Shown here: positions 49,254 through 57,514 of the stretch, in pieces
How positions within the stretch are numbered: the stretch's first letter is position 1
How the letters are laid out: every line of letters starts with the position of its first letter
Source: an uncultured Sphingomonas sp.
GTDB taxonomy: Bacteria > Pseudomonadota > Alphaproteobacteria > Sphingomonadales > Sphingomonadaceae
Assembly (NCBI RefSeq): GCF_913777625.1
Contig: NZ_CAJYTI010000007.1
Coordinates: 1 to 64,000, forward strand
DNA length: 64,000 nt
Reading direction: 5' to 3'
Translations under genes and position numbers: made by a program
The notes under the pieces: model-generated
What the model saw: the letters and a program-made list of their open reading frames with translations, nothing else
The model's database searches: none
Told to the model about the DNA's origin: nothing

Positions 49254-50744
49254 TCAGCGCAGCGCCACTACCAGCGTCGTGATGGCCCCGGGCTCCGCCA
49301 GCGCCACCGCCTGCACCGCCGCCGCATCGTGCGTCGCGTCGGTCACGATCCGCTCGACCACCCGCGCACCCGCCACGCCGATACGCAGCTGTCGCGGCAC
49401 CACGCCGCCATTGACGTGCACCAGCACCAGCCGCTTGCCGTCGGGCGCCACCGCGCCGACCGTGTCGTCGTCGTCCACCGGCACCAGCCGATAGCCCGGC
49501 CGGATGTAGCGGCTGAACTGCGCCATCGCCCAATATTTGCGGGTGAGGTGGATCGGATGCGCGCTGGCGTCGGCGGGGGTATAGGCCATCTTCACCAGCC
49601 CCCAGTTGCTGCCGCCTGCGCTGCCGTCGCCCTTGTCGCTGCTCTGGCGCTCCACCGCCTGCCAGAACACCCAGGCGACCGGCTCCAGCCGCTTGAGGTC
49701 GTGGACGACATGCTCGGCGAAGGCCAGCGGCGAGGCCATGCCGTCGAAATTCTCCGGGTCCTTGTCGAGCGGGGTGTCGTTCTCGCTCATCCACAGCCGG
49801 ATGCCGTGCGCGCGGGCGATGTCGCGCACCGCGGTCTGGTGGATGGTGCCGTAGCTGTGGACGTTGAGCTGGCCGATCCGCGCCCGCGTCGCCGCCGGAT
49901 AGCCCTGCCAGTCGCGAACGAAGAGGTGCGAATTGGTCTCGTCCGGCGCGGCGATCACGGTTTTCAGGCCATGGGCCTTGAGCGCACGATCGGCGGCATC
50001 GATCATCATCGCCTGCCGCGCCGGGCTCCAGTGCGCGCCCTCCTGGGTATTGGCGGCGAACCAATAGTCGGTGTTCGGCTCGTTCACCGGCGACAGCGTG
50101 CGAAAGGTGATGCCGTGTGCCTGTTGCAGCCTGTCCACCACGATCGCCAGATACTCGGCGAAGCGCGCTTCCTGGCCGGGGCGGAGGTTGTCGTCGGTGC
50201 CCTTCTCGGCGCCCGAGACCTTGCCGCTGACGGTCATGAACCAGGGCGGAGAGTTGGAAAAGGCCTCGAAGATCGGCGCCTTCACCCGGCGGCGGATCGC
50301 ATCCAGCCACCAGCGCTGGTTGGCATCGGCCGACCAGTCCCACATCGCCGGATCGGCGGGGTTCCACCAGTCCGTGCCCGTAGCGCCTGCGGGACGGCGC
50401 CAGAAGCCTGGCACATCCGCGCCAGGCCGAAGATAGGGCTTGGTCTCGGGTGCGTCGCCGCCGCCGATATTGTACCGCGCGATCGTCCAGCCGAGCCCCT
50501 GGGGTCCATAGAACAGGTCGGCGAGCTTCTCGCGCACCGGATCGGGATAGCCGCCGGTGACGTGGGCGAACCAGGCAAGCGCGGTGCCCCAGCCCTCGAA
50601 GGGTTGACCCGGCCGCTGGAGATCGGGCCGTAGCGTCACCGTCACCGTCACCGCCGGCTCGGCGGCAGGGGGCGGGGGGATGGTCTGTGCGAGCGCGGTG
50701 GGGGAGGCTGCCAGCAGCAGCGACAGGGCAAAAGTACGGATCAT
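49254..50744 (-). CDS. GH30 endo-beta-1,6-galactanase-like glycoside hydrolase
   Basis: 496 residues: signal peptide (MIRTFALSLLLAASPTALAQ), then a GH30 (beta/alpha)8 domain with FEGWGTALAWFAHVTGGYPDPVREKLADLF, ARYNIGGGDAPE, acid/base Glu222 in SPVNEPNTDYW and nucleophile Glu321 in LWMSENDTP, plus a C-terminal beta-sandwich. The FEGWGTALAWFAHV motif is characteristic of the subfamily that cuts beta-1,6-galactan side chains of arabinogalactan. It overlaps the GH27 stop (ATGA) and is the last gene of that unit. Confidence 0.85.
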   Translation of the reverse strand: MIRTFALSLLLAASPTALAQTIPPPPAAEPAVTVTVTLRPDLQRPGQPFEGWGTALAWFAHVTGGYPDPVREKLADLFYGPQGLGWTIARYNIGGGDAPETKPYLRPGADVPGFWRRPAGATGTDWWNPADPAMWDWSADANQRWWLDAIRRRVKAPIFEAFSNSPPWFMTVSGKVSGAEKGTDDNLRPGQEARFAEYLAIVVDRLQQAHGITFRTLSPVNEPNTDYWFAANTQEGAHWSPARQAMMIDAADRALKAHGLKTVIAAPDETNSHLFVRDWQGYPAATRARIGQLNVHSYGTIHQTAVRDIARAHGIRLWMSENDTPLDKDPENFDGMASPLAFAEHVVHDLKRLEPVAWVFWQAVERQSSDKGDGSAGGSNWGLVKMAYTPADASAHPIHLTRKYWAMAQFSRYIRPGYRLVPVDDDDTVGAVAPDGKRLVLVHVNGGVVPRQLRIGVAGARVVERIVTDATHDAAAVQAVALAEPGAITTLVVALR

Positions 50745-52096
50745 GCCGGGATCACTCGGTAGAGGGCGGCACCATGGGGCGGCAGCGTGCGGGTGAGGCG
50801 GAGCGGGCTGGGTCCTTCGTCCTTGCCCTCCCACAGGTTGCGGACCTGCACCCTGCCTGACAGGCCGAGCAGCCGCAGGTCGAACGCCGCCTCGCCAGTC
50901 TTTTCGCCCGTGTTGAACAGCGCGACATAGTGGCCGCCGGTGTTTGCACGCGCGGTCCACACCCGGCGATCGTCGGCGACGAACCAGGGCCGGTTGTCGC
51001 TGCTCGCCTGGTTCACGGCGAGCACCTCGCGGTTGGTGAGCAGCGCGCGGGTGGGCGCATCGAGATGGCGCAGGTCGCCGCCCATGATCAGCGGCGAGCG
51101 CGCGATCGACCACAGGGTCATCAGCGTACGCTGCTCGTCGGGCGTGAACTTGGTGTCGCGCTGCCCGAGGGCGAGCCGACCGAGCGGCAGCATGTCGGCG
51201 TCGGGCCAGGCGCCGGGGCGGGCGTGGGGGCTCCAATTCGCGAGCCGGGTGAACTGCGCCTCCAGCATCTTCCAGTCGTCCCAGAAATCGTCGGAGATGC
51301 GCCACATCTGCGCGTGCCGGGCAACATGGTCGGCACGCGGCACGGGCGTTTCGCCGGGCGAGAGGCTTAGCAGGATCGGCCGCCCGCTCGCCTTGATCGC
51401 CTTGGCCGCCGCCTCGATTTCGGGGGCATGGGCGTCATAGGGCCGGCTCATGTCGTCCATCTTGACGAAGTCGACGCCCCAGGCGGCGAGCAGCGCGAAG
51501 ACACTGTCATAATAGGCCTGGGCGCCGGACTTGCGCATGTCGACGCCGTACATGTCCGGGTTCCACGGGCAGATGCTCGACCTGTCGGCAATATCGGCGG
51601 CGCGGATGCCGGTGGTGCCGAGCACTGGCAGGTTCCGCTCCACCGCCAGCCTGGGAATGCCGCGCATCAGGTGCACGCCGAACTTCATGCCGAGCGCATG
51701 GACCTTGGCTGCGATCGTCGCGAAGCCCTTGCCGTTCGCGGCGGAGGGGAAGCGGTTGGGCGCGGGGAGCAGGCGGCCATATGCATCCAATGTCGGCGCC
51801 GGCTTCGCGCTATAGGTGTAGCTGCTCGCCTCGGGCTCGTACCATTGGATGTCGATGGTGAAGATCGTGTAGCCGAACGGCAGTAGCTCGCGCGCCTGGA
51901 TCGTCGCGGTCTCCAGCGCCTGCGCTTCCGTGATGGTCGTGGCAAAGCTGTTCCAGCTGTTCCAGCCCATTGGCGGGGTAGGGGCCAGCAGCGGGGTCTT
52001 GGCAGTGGCGCCGGCGGCGGGCGCAGCGGCCAAGCCTCCCAGCACAGCCGCACCCTGTAGAAGACCGCGCCGATCGATGTGAGTGCCTTCGCGCAT
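50741..52096 (-). CDS. GH27 alpha-galactosidase, probably Tat-exported
   Basis: 451 residues. A twin-arginine signal (HIDRRGLLQGAAVLGGLAAAPAA) precedes a GH27 barrel: TPPMGWNSWNSF, nucleophile Asp214 in DFVKMDD, and acid/base Asp270 in MWRISDDFWDDW; a C-terminal beta-domain ends the protein. It removes terminal alpha-galactose residues; a relative acting on alpha-L-arabinopyranosides is the other GH27 option. It lies directly upstream of the GH30 gene and downstream of the GntR gene, with a GntR-type box 16 bases before the ATG. Confidence 0.88.
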   Translation of the reverse strand: MREGTHIDRRGLLQGAAVLGGLAAAPAAGATAKTPLLAPTPPMGWNSWNSFATTITEAQALETATIQARELLPFGYTIFTIDIQWYEPEASSYTYSAKPAPTLDAYGRLLPAPNRFPSAANGKGFATIAAKVHALGMKFGVHLMRGIPRLAVERNLPVLGTTGIRAADIADRSSICPWNPDMYGVDMRKSGAQAYYDSVFALLAAWGVDFVKMDDMSRPYDAHAPEIEAAAKAIKASGRPILLSLSPGETPVPRADHVARHAQMWRISDDFWDDWKMLEAQFTRLANWSPHARPGAWPDADMLPLGRLALGQRDTKFTPDEQRTLMTLWSIARSPLIMGGDLRHLDAPTRALLTNREVLAVNQASSDNRPWFVADDRRVWTARANTGGHYVALFNTGEKTGEAAFDLRLLGLSGRVQVRNLWEGKDEGPSPLRLTRTLPPHGAALYRVIPA

Positions 52097-52111
52097 CCGT
52101 GCCTCCCTTTT

Positions 52112-52122
52112 TTGTCTGACTA
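52112..52122 (-). promoter_or_regulatory. GntR-type operator before GH27
   Basis: TTGTC-T-GACTA at 52112-52122, one mismatch from the perfect inverted repeat TTGTC-N-GACAA found before the TonB receptor. It lies between the GntR stop and the GH27 start, so it can control the GH27-GH30 unit. Confidence 0.55.
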
Positions 52123-52155
52123 AACAGCCGGGGAGGGAGCGTCAACGGAGTTGGC

Positions 52156-52863
52156 TCAGGGTTTCAGCGACAATTCGGTATCCTCGTGCGCCTGCAGGAT
52201 CAGCGTGATGCACGCTGCCTTTGCGGCCTTGGCATCGCCATCGGTGATGGCCGAGAACAGGTCGCGGTGCAGCGGAATTGAGTCCCGCAACTGCTTCGCC
52301 TTACGCGCCTTGAACAGCGCGGTCGCGCGCACGGCGGTGCCGATGCTGCCGGAGAGGCTGACCAGCAGGTCGTTGCCGGTCGCCTCGAGCAGGATGTTGT
52401 GGAACTGCTGGTCGGCGGCCTGACCTTCCGCCGTGGCCAGCCCCATTTCCTCCATGATCTCCAGCGCGTGCCCCATCCGCCCGATCTGGCGGGTCGTGCG
52501 GCACGTCGCAGCGAGTTCTGCGGCGGCAGGCTCCACGATCATGCGGAGCTGGAACAGGTTCTCGACAAAGGCGACCGGCGGTTCGGCCTCGAACATCCAG
52601 GCGAGGATGTCCGGATCGAGCAGGTTCCAGTCGCCGCGGTTGCGGATCCGGGTGCCGGCCTTGGGCCGGCTCTCGATCAAGCCTTTTGCTGCCAAAATGC
52701 GCAGCGCCTCGCGCACCACGCTGCGGGAAACCGCGCGGGTCTCCGCCAGCTCGAATTCGCCCGGCAATATAGCCCCGGGAGGGTACGTGCCGGTAACGAT
52801 CGCGATCCCCAGTGTGCGCGCGATCGATCGATGTGCGGGGCTGCGCTTTTTCTCGCCTGCCAA
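52156..52863 (-). CDS. GntR/FadR-subfamily transcriptional regulator
   Basis: 235 residues: an N-terminal winged HTH (RTLGIAIVTGTYPPGAILPGEFELAETRAVSRSVVREALRILAAKGLIES, residues 14-62) and an all-helical FCD effector domain (about 95-230) with the metal-binding Asp/His set (RMIVEPAAAELA, QFHNILLEATGN). FadR-type proteins bind inverted repeats with a GT-N-AC core and respond to sugar acids or sugars. Its position between the two halves of a polysaccharide locus, with three such boxes nearby, points to it as the local repressor. Confidence 0.92.
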   Translation of the reverse strand: MAGEKKRSPAHRSIARTLGIAIVTGTYPPGAILPGEFELAETRAVSRSVVREALRILAAKGLIESRPKAGTRIRNRGDWNLLDPDILAWMFEAEPPVAFVENLFQLRMIVEPAAAELAATCRTTRQIGRMGHALEIMEEMGLATAEGQAADQQFHNILLEATGNDLLVSLSGSIGTAVRATALFKARKAKQLRDSIPLHRDLFSAITDGDAKAAKAACITLILQAHEDTELSLKP

Positions 52864-52948
52864 TCCTGTTCCCCCTGCTTTCCCGACCGATCTTGGTCGC
52901 TCTTCGCCCTCGACACCACCCAGGAAATGAACGCAACGCGAATCATAC

Positions 52949-52985
52949 TTGTCTTACAATTGAAGCTCGGTATATTGTCAGACAA
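52949..52985 (+). promoter_or_regulatory. Tandem GntR-type operators before TonB receptor
   Basis: Two boxes 26 bases apart centre to centre: TTGTC-T-TACAA (52949-52959, one mismatch) and the perfect TTGTC-A-GACAA (52975-52985). They lie 57-93 bases before the receptor ATG and in the promoter region shared with the divergent GntR gene. Confidence 0.65.
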
Positions 52986-53041
52986 CTGGTCGAGGCACGC
53001 GCGAAGGCGCGGCACGCAGGCCAGGGATGAGGGAGGATCAG

Positions 53042-55837
53042 ATGAGGGTGAACACGCGAATTTCGTTGTTTGGCGCGTCCGTGATCGCGCTTGCCGTCGC
53101 AGGTTCGGCGCCGGCCTTTGCCCAGCAACAGGGCGGCGCGCAGGCGGGAGACCAGGGCCCGGAAGAAATCGTCGTCACCGGCGTGCGCGAGAGCCTTCGC
53201 TCCGCTGCTGCGCTGAAGCGCAATGCCGACCAGATCGTCGATTCGGTGCAGGCGCAGGACATCGGCAAGCTGCCGGACGCGAACACCACCGAAGCGCTGC
53301 AGCGGATCACCGGCGTGCAGATCCAGCGTCGCTACGGCGAGGGCGCGACCGACTTCGACCACCGCACCCAGCCGGCGATCACCGTGCGCGGCCTCACCCA
53401 GGTGCAGAATTTCCTCGACGGCCGCGCGGTCTATTCCGCGTCGGGCGGCCGCGCGTTCGACCTGGAAGGCGTGCCGCCGGAACTGCTTTCGGGCATCGAC
53501 GTCTATAAGAATGCGCCCGCCAACATCATCGAAGGCGGCGTGGGCGGCGCGGTCAATCTGCGCACCCGCAAGCCGTTCGATTCCCCCGGCCAGGTGATCA
53601 GCGCCACCGTTCGCGGCAACTATTACGACCGCGCCGACAAGCCCGGCTATGCCGTGTCGGGCCTGTACAGCAACCGCTTCAAGGTGGGCGAGGGCGAACT
53701 CGGCGTGCTGATCAACGCCGTCTATTCCAAGAGCCAGTATCGCCAGGACGGTCTGCTGATCGGCCCGTTCGACACGGTGGCGCCGGGCTCGATCGCGGGT
53801 GCGCCGGCGAATGCGCAGATCCCCTACGGCCCCGAAATCTACGACGACAAGGGCGATCGCAAGCGCCTGGGCGTCGCCGGCGCGATCCAGTGGAAGCCCA
53901 GCGACGCGCTGCTGATCACGGCGCAGGCGCAGGTGACCAAATACTGGTTCAACCGCACCGGCGCCTATTATTACGATTACAGCAACCGCTCGAACATCCG
54001 CGACGCCAACGGCAATGTCACCAGCTACGGCACGGCGCCGGCGCCGGGGGCGACCTTCACCTTCAACAAGGAAGGCTATGCGACCAGCGGCACGCTGGCG
54101 CCGATCGCGTTCGAAACCGGCCGCTACGACCAGCAATTGTGGAGCGCGAGCAAGAACTTCACGCTGAACGCCGCCTGGAAGCCGACCGACCGGCTCAAGG
54201 TCAATTTCGACGCGCAGTATCTCCATTCCTATTACAATGCCGATCGCAACGGCCATGTGCTGTCGATGTACACCCAGTCGGGCCAGACCTCGCTGACCAC
54301 GCCGCACCCGCTGACCGTCGATTTCGACCTGCGCGGCAAGTATCCGCGGTGGGACGTGCAGCAGCAGGGCGTGCTCAACAACCCGGCGAACTACACCACG
54401 CCCTATATCGCGGACTCGCTGCAGCGGAACGATGCCGATACCTATGCCCTCGCATCCGACCTCGAATACGATCTCGAGGGCGGCTTCCTGAAGAAGCTGC
54501 GCGGCGGCCTGCGATATGCCGACAACAGCATCGACCTGCGCGGTACCTGGCACGGCGTGTGCGTGACGGCACTCGGTGCGGACCCCAGCTGCAGCGCGCC
54601 GGCGGGTACGCCGCTGGTGCCGCTGAGCAAGAACCCGCAGCTGGCGATGCCGGGGCCGTCCAAGAACTGGTTCGACGGCAACACCGTGAAGGGTGGCCTG
54701 CTCTACCCGGCGTTCCCGGCCGGCGACGGCGTCTGGGCGCAGACCAAGGCGCTGTACGCACTGCTCGGCGCGACGACGCAGGACAGCTTCAAGCCGGGCG
54801 ACCTCAACCACCAGACCGAGAAGACCTATACCGGCTGGGCGATCGCCGATTACGGCTTCGATATCGGCGGCGTCAGCTTCGACGGCGGCGTCGGCGTGCG
54901 CGTGGTGAAGACCAAGACCACCTCGGTCGGCACACAGTTCAACAATGACGGCACCTCGGCGCCGATCAGCCTGGGCAAGGACTATACCAAGGCGCTGCCC
55001 AGCTTTAACCTCCGCGCCAAGCTGACCGACACCTTCCAGATGCGCTTCGCCTATTCGAAGGGGCTGGCGCGGCCGAATTTCGATCAGCTTTCGACCAACC
55101 TGACGCTCAACAACCCGAACCAGATCAACCCGGTCACCGGCCATCCGAGCGCGAGTTCGGGCAACCCGCGGCTCAACCCGATCCGGTCCGACAATTTCGA
55201 CGTGACCGCCGAATGGTACTTCGCGCCGAGCGGGTCGCTCACCGGCGGCCTGTTCTACAAGAAGGTCAACGGCTTCCTTGCCGGCGGCATCGTCACGGGC
55301 GTGTTCAACGGCGTCACCTACGACATCAGCACCCAGGTCAATTCCGGCAACGGCACGGTGAAGGGCGCGGAGATCGGCTACAACCAGTTCTTCGATTTCC
55401 TGCCCGGGCCGCTGAGCGGGCTGGGGCTCCAGGCCAACTACACCTATGTCGACTCCAGCGTGACCAACCCCTTCGCGGTGGCGGGTACCAATACCCCGCA
55501 GCAGCTGCCGCTCGAGAAGCTGTCGAAGCACAGCTACAACATCGTCGGCCTGTACGAGAAGGGCCCGGTCACCGCGCGCGTGGCCTGGACCTGGCGCTCG
55601 AGCTATCTCGACCAGACCCAGGGCAGCGGTGCCAACGGCATCCCGCAATATGCCGCGCCCTATGCCTCGCTCGATGCGTCGATCAGCGTGAACCTGACCA
55701 AGCAGATCGCGGTCTCGGCAGACGTGGTGAACCTCAACAACCGGATGAACCGGATCTACATCGGCACGCCATCCGCCCCGCTGCGGTACGAACTCAACGA
55801 CCGGCGATTCGGCCTGTCGCTGCGGGCGACCTACTGA
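53042..55837 (+). CDS. TonB-dependent receptor, polysaccharide-locus type
   Basis: 931 residues. A signal peptide (to QAQQ-like FAQQ at about 29) is followed by a TonB box (EEIVVTGVRESLRSAA), the plug with GKLPDANTTEALQRITGVQIQRRYGEG and a 22-strand barrel ending RRFGLSLRATY. It belongs to the large subgroup seen in Caulobacter, Xanthomonas and sphingomonads that imports plant oligosaccharides. GGGAGGATC lies before the ATG at 53042. It heads the receptor-halogenase-GH2-GH51-GH43 transcription unit. Confidence 0.93.
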   Translation: MRVNTRISLFGASVIALAVAGSAPAFAQQQGGAQAGDQGPEEIVVTGVRESLRSAAALKRNADQIVDSVQAQDIGKLPDANTTEALQRITGVQIQRRYGEGATDFDHRTQPAITVRGLTQVQNFLDGRAVYSASGGRAFDLEGVPPELLSGIDVYKNAPANIIEGGVGGAVNLRTRKPFDSPGQVISATVRGNYYDRADKPGYAVSGLYSNRFKVGEGELGVLINAVYSKSQYRQDGLLIGPFDTVAPGSIAGAPANAQIPYGPEIYDDKGDRKRLGVAGAIQWKPSDALLITAQAQVTKYWFNRTGAYYYDYSNRSNIRDANGNVTSYGTAPAPGATFTFNKEGYATSGTLAPIAFETGRYDQQLWSASKNFTLNAAWKPTDRLKVNFDAQYLHSYYNADRNGHVLSMYTQSGQTSLTTPHPLTVDFDLRGKYPRWDVQQQGVLNNPANYTTPYIADSLQRNDADTYALASDLEYDLEGGFLKKLRGGLRYADNSIDLRGTWHGVCVTALGADPSCSAPAGTPLVPLSKNPQLAMPGPSKNWFDGNTVKGGLLYPAFPAGDGVWAQTKALYALLGATTQDSFKPGDLNHQTEKTYTGWAIADYGFDIGGVSFDGGVGVRVVKTKTTSVGTQFNNDGTSAPISLGKDYTKALPSFNLRAKLTDTFQMRFAYSKGLARPNFDQLSTNLTLNNPNQINPVTGHPSASSGNPRLNPIRSDNFDVTAEWYFAPSGSLTGGLFYKKVNGFLAGGIVTGVFNGVTYDISTQVNSGNGTVKGAEIGYNQFFDFLPGPLSGLGLQANYTYVDSSVTNPFAVAGTNTPQQLPLEKLSKHSYNIVGLYEKGPVTARVAWTWRSSYLDQTQGSGANGIPQYAAPYASLDASISVNLTKQIAVSADVVNLNNRMNRIYIGTPSAPLRYELNDRRFGLSLRATY

Positions 55838-55937
55838 GCATCGCGGCCGGGGCGAGAGACCGCTCCGGCTGCGCTTTGTCGAAGGGGGCGCAGGTGACGA
55901 TTCTTCGGAAGATCCTCGGTTACGGGCGGCGTGTTCC

Positions 55938-57443
55938 ATGAGCGCGCCGCTTTCGCACATCGCCATTGTCGGCGGCGGCACGGCGGGCTGGATGGCCGCT
56001 GCCGCGCTTGCCCGCGTGCTCGACACGCGCACCATCGCCATCACGCTGGTCGAATCCGAGGCGATCGGGACGGTGGGGGTCGGGGAAGCGACGATCCCGC
56101 CGATCCAGGCCTTCAACGCACTGCTCGGGATTGACGAAGCCGAATTCCTCCGCGCGACCAGGGCGACGGCCAAGCTGGGCATCGAGTTCGTCGACTGGCG
56201 CACGGAGGGCAGGCGGTACTTTCACCCATTTGGAACGCACGGGGTCGATTTCGGCGCGATCCCTTTCGAGGCGATCTGGCAGCGCGCGCGCCTGGATGGA
56301 GATGCGGCGCCTCTGGAAGTCTATTCGATCTGTGCGGCGGCTGCCCGGCTCGGACGCTTCCAGCCGCCGGTGACGAGCGGCAACAACCCCTTGGCCCATA
56401 TCGGCTATGCCTATCATTTCGACGCGGCGCTCTATGCCGGGTTTCTGCGCGGAAAGGCCGAGCAATGGGGCGTCCGGCGGCAGGAAGGACGGATCGTCGG
56501 CGTCCAGCGGGCCGAGGATGGCGGCATTGCCGCGGTCGTGCTGGAGTCCGGCGTGGAGATCGGCGCCGATTTCTATGTCGATTGCTCGGGATTCCGTTCG
56601 TACCTGCTTGGTGAAACGCTCGGCGTCCCGTTCGAGCATTGGGGGCAGTGGTTGCCCAATGATCGCGCGGTCGCCGTACCGTGTGCGCTGGGGCCGGAGG
56701 GTCGCACGCCCTTCACCCGCTCCACCGCGCGCGGCGTCGGCTGGCAGTGGCGGATCCCGCTCCAGCACCGCGTCGGCAACGGCCTGGTATATGCGAGCGA
56801 GCACTGTTCGGATGCGGCCGCAGAAGCGCTATTGCTTAGCAATATCGAGGGTGCAGCCCTGGCGGAGCCCCGGCTGCTGCGCTTCGAGACGGGGCGCAGG
56901 GCCCGGTTCTGGGAGCGGAATTGCGTGGCACTCGGGCTCGCCAGCGGCTTTCTCGAACCGCTGGAATCGACCAGCATCCATCTCGTCCAAGCGGGCATCG
57001 CGCGGCTGCTGGAGATGCTGCCGGTAGGCGGTGGCACGCCCGCCGATATCCGTCGCTACAACCGGCTGATGGCGACCGAGTTCGAAACCATCCGAGACTT
57101 TCTCATCCTGCATTTCCACGCCACCGCCCGCGACGACACCGACTATTGGCGGCGCCTTCGCACCATGGCGCTGCCGGACAGCCTGGCCGAACGCATCGCC
57201 ATCTACCGCGCCAGCGGGCGCCTCTATCGCGAGGCGGACGAGCTGTTTTCCAAGACCAGCTGGCTCGCGGTGCTGCATGGGCAGGGGATCGATCCGACCG
57301 GCTATGACCCGATCGCCGACGGCATGGCGCGCGAGGATGCACGCGCAAGGCTGGCGCGCATCGCCGAGGTGACCGCGCTCGCTGCTACCCGCATGCCCGT
57401 GCACGACGCCTTTCTGCGCGCGCAGGGTGGCATGGCGGGATAA
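55938..57443 (+). CDS. Flavin-dependent tryptophan-halogenase-like protein
   Basis: 501 residues. The FAD loop GGGTAGWMA starts at residue 12; Lys79 in TAKLGIEFVDW matches the conserved active-site Lys of tryptophan halogenases; and the WxWxIP motif is complete (Trp269-Gln-Trp271-Arg-Ile-Pro). The catalytic plan of a halogenase or close relative is therefore intact. Homologues are often found beside TonB receptors of this class, but no biosynthetic genes lie here, and its substrate and reason for sitting in a sugar locus are unknown. Confidence 0.9.
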   Translation: MSAPLSHIAIVGGGTAGWMAAAALARVLDTRTIAITLVESEAIGTVGVGEATIPPIQAFNALLGIDEAEFLRATRATAKLGIEFVDWRTEGRRYFHPFGTHGVDFGAIPFEAIWQRARLDGDAAPLEVYSICAAAARLGRFQPPVTSGNNPLAHIGYAYHFDAALYAGFLRGKAEQWGVRRQEGRIVGVQRAEDGGIAAVVLESGVEIGADFYVDCSGFRSYLLGETLGVPFEHWGQWLPNDRAVAVPCALGPEGRTPFTRSTARGVGWQWRIPLQHRVGNGLVYASEHCSDAAAEALLLSNIEGAALAEPRLLRFETGRRARFWERNCVALGLASGFLEPLESTSIHLVQAGIARLLEMLPVGGGTPADIRRYNRLMATEFETIRDFLILHFHATARDDTDYWRRLRTMALPDSLAERIAIYRASGRLYREADELFSKTSWLAVLHGQGIDPTGYDPIADGMAREDARARLARIAEVTALAATRMPVHDAFLRAQGGMAG

Positions 57444-57514
57444 AAATACTCCGAGAAATTTGACCGAAACAATCAGCCTTTGCAGTATGGCCCCACGGGG
57501 CGGGAGGAATCAGC

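Noticed and set aside
52943..56203. 1086-codon open frame antisense to the second TonB receptor
   Set aside because: Shadow of the receptor and halogenase genes; no recognisable motif and no ribosome-binding site.
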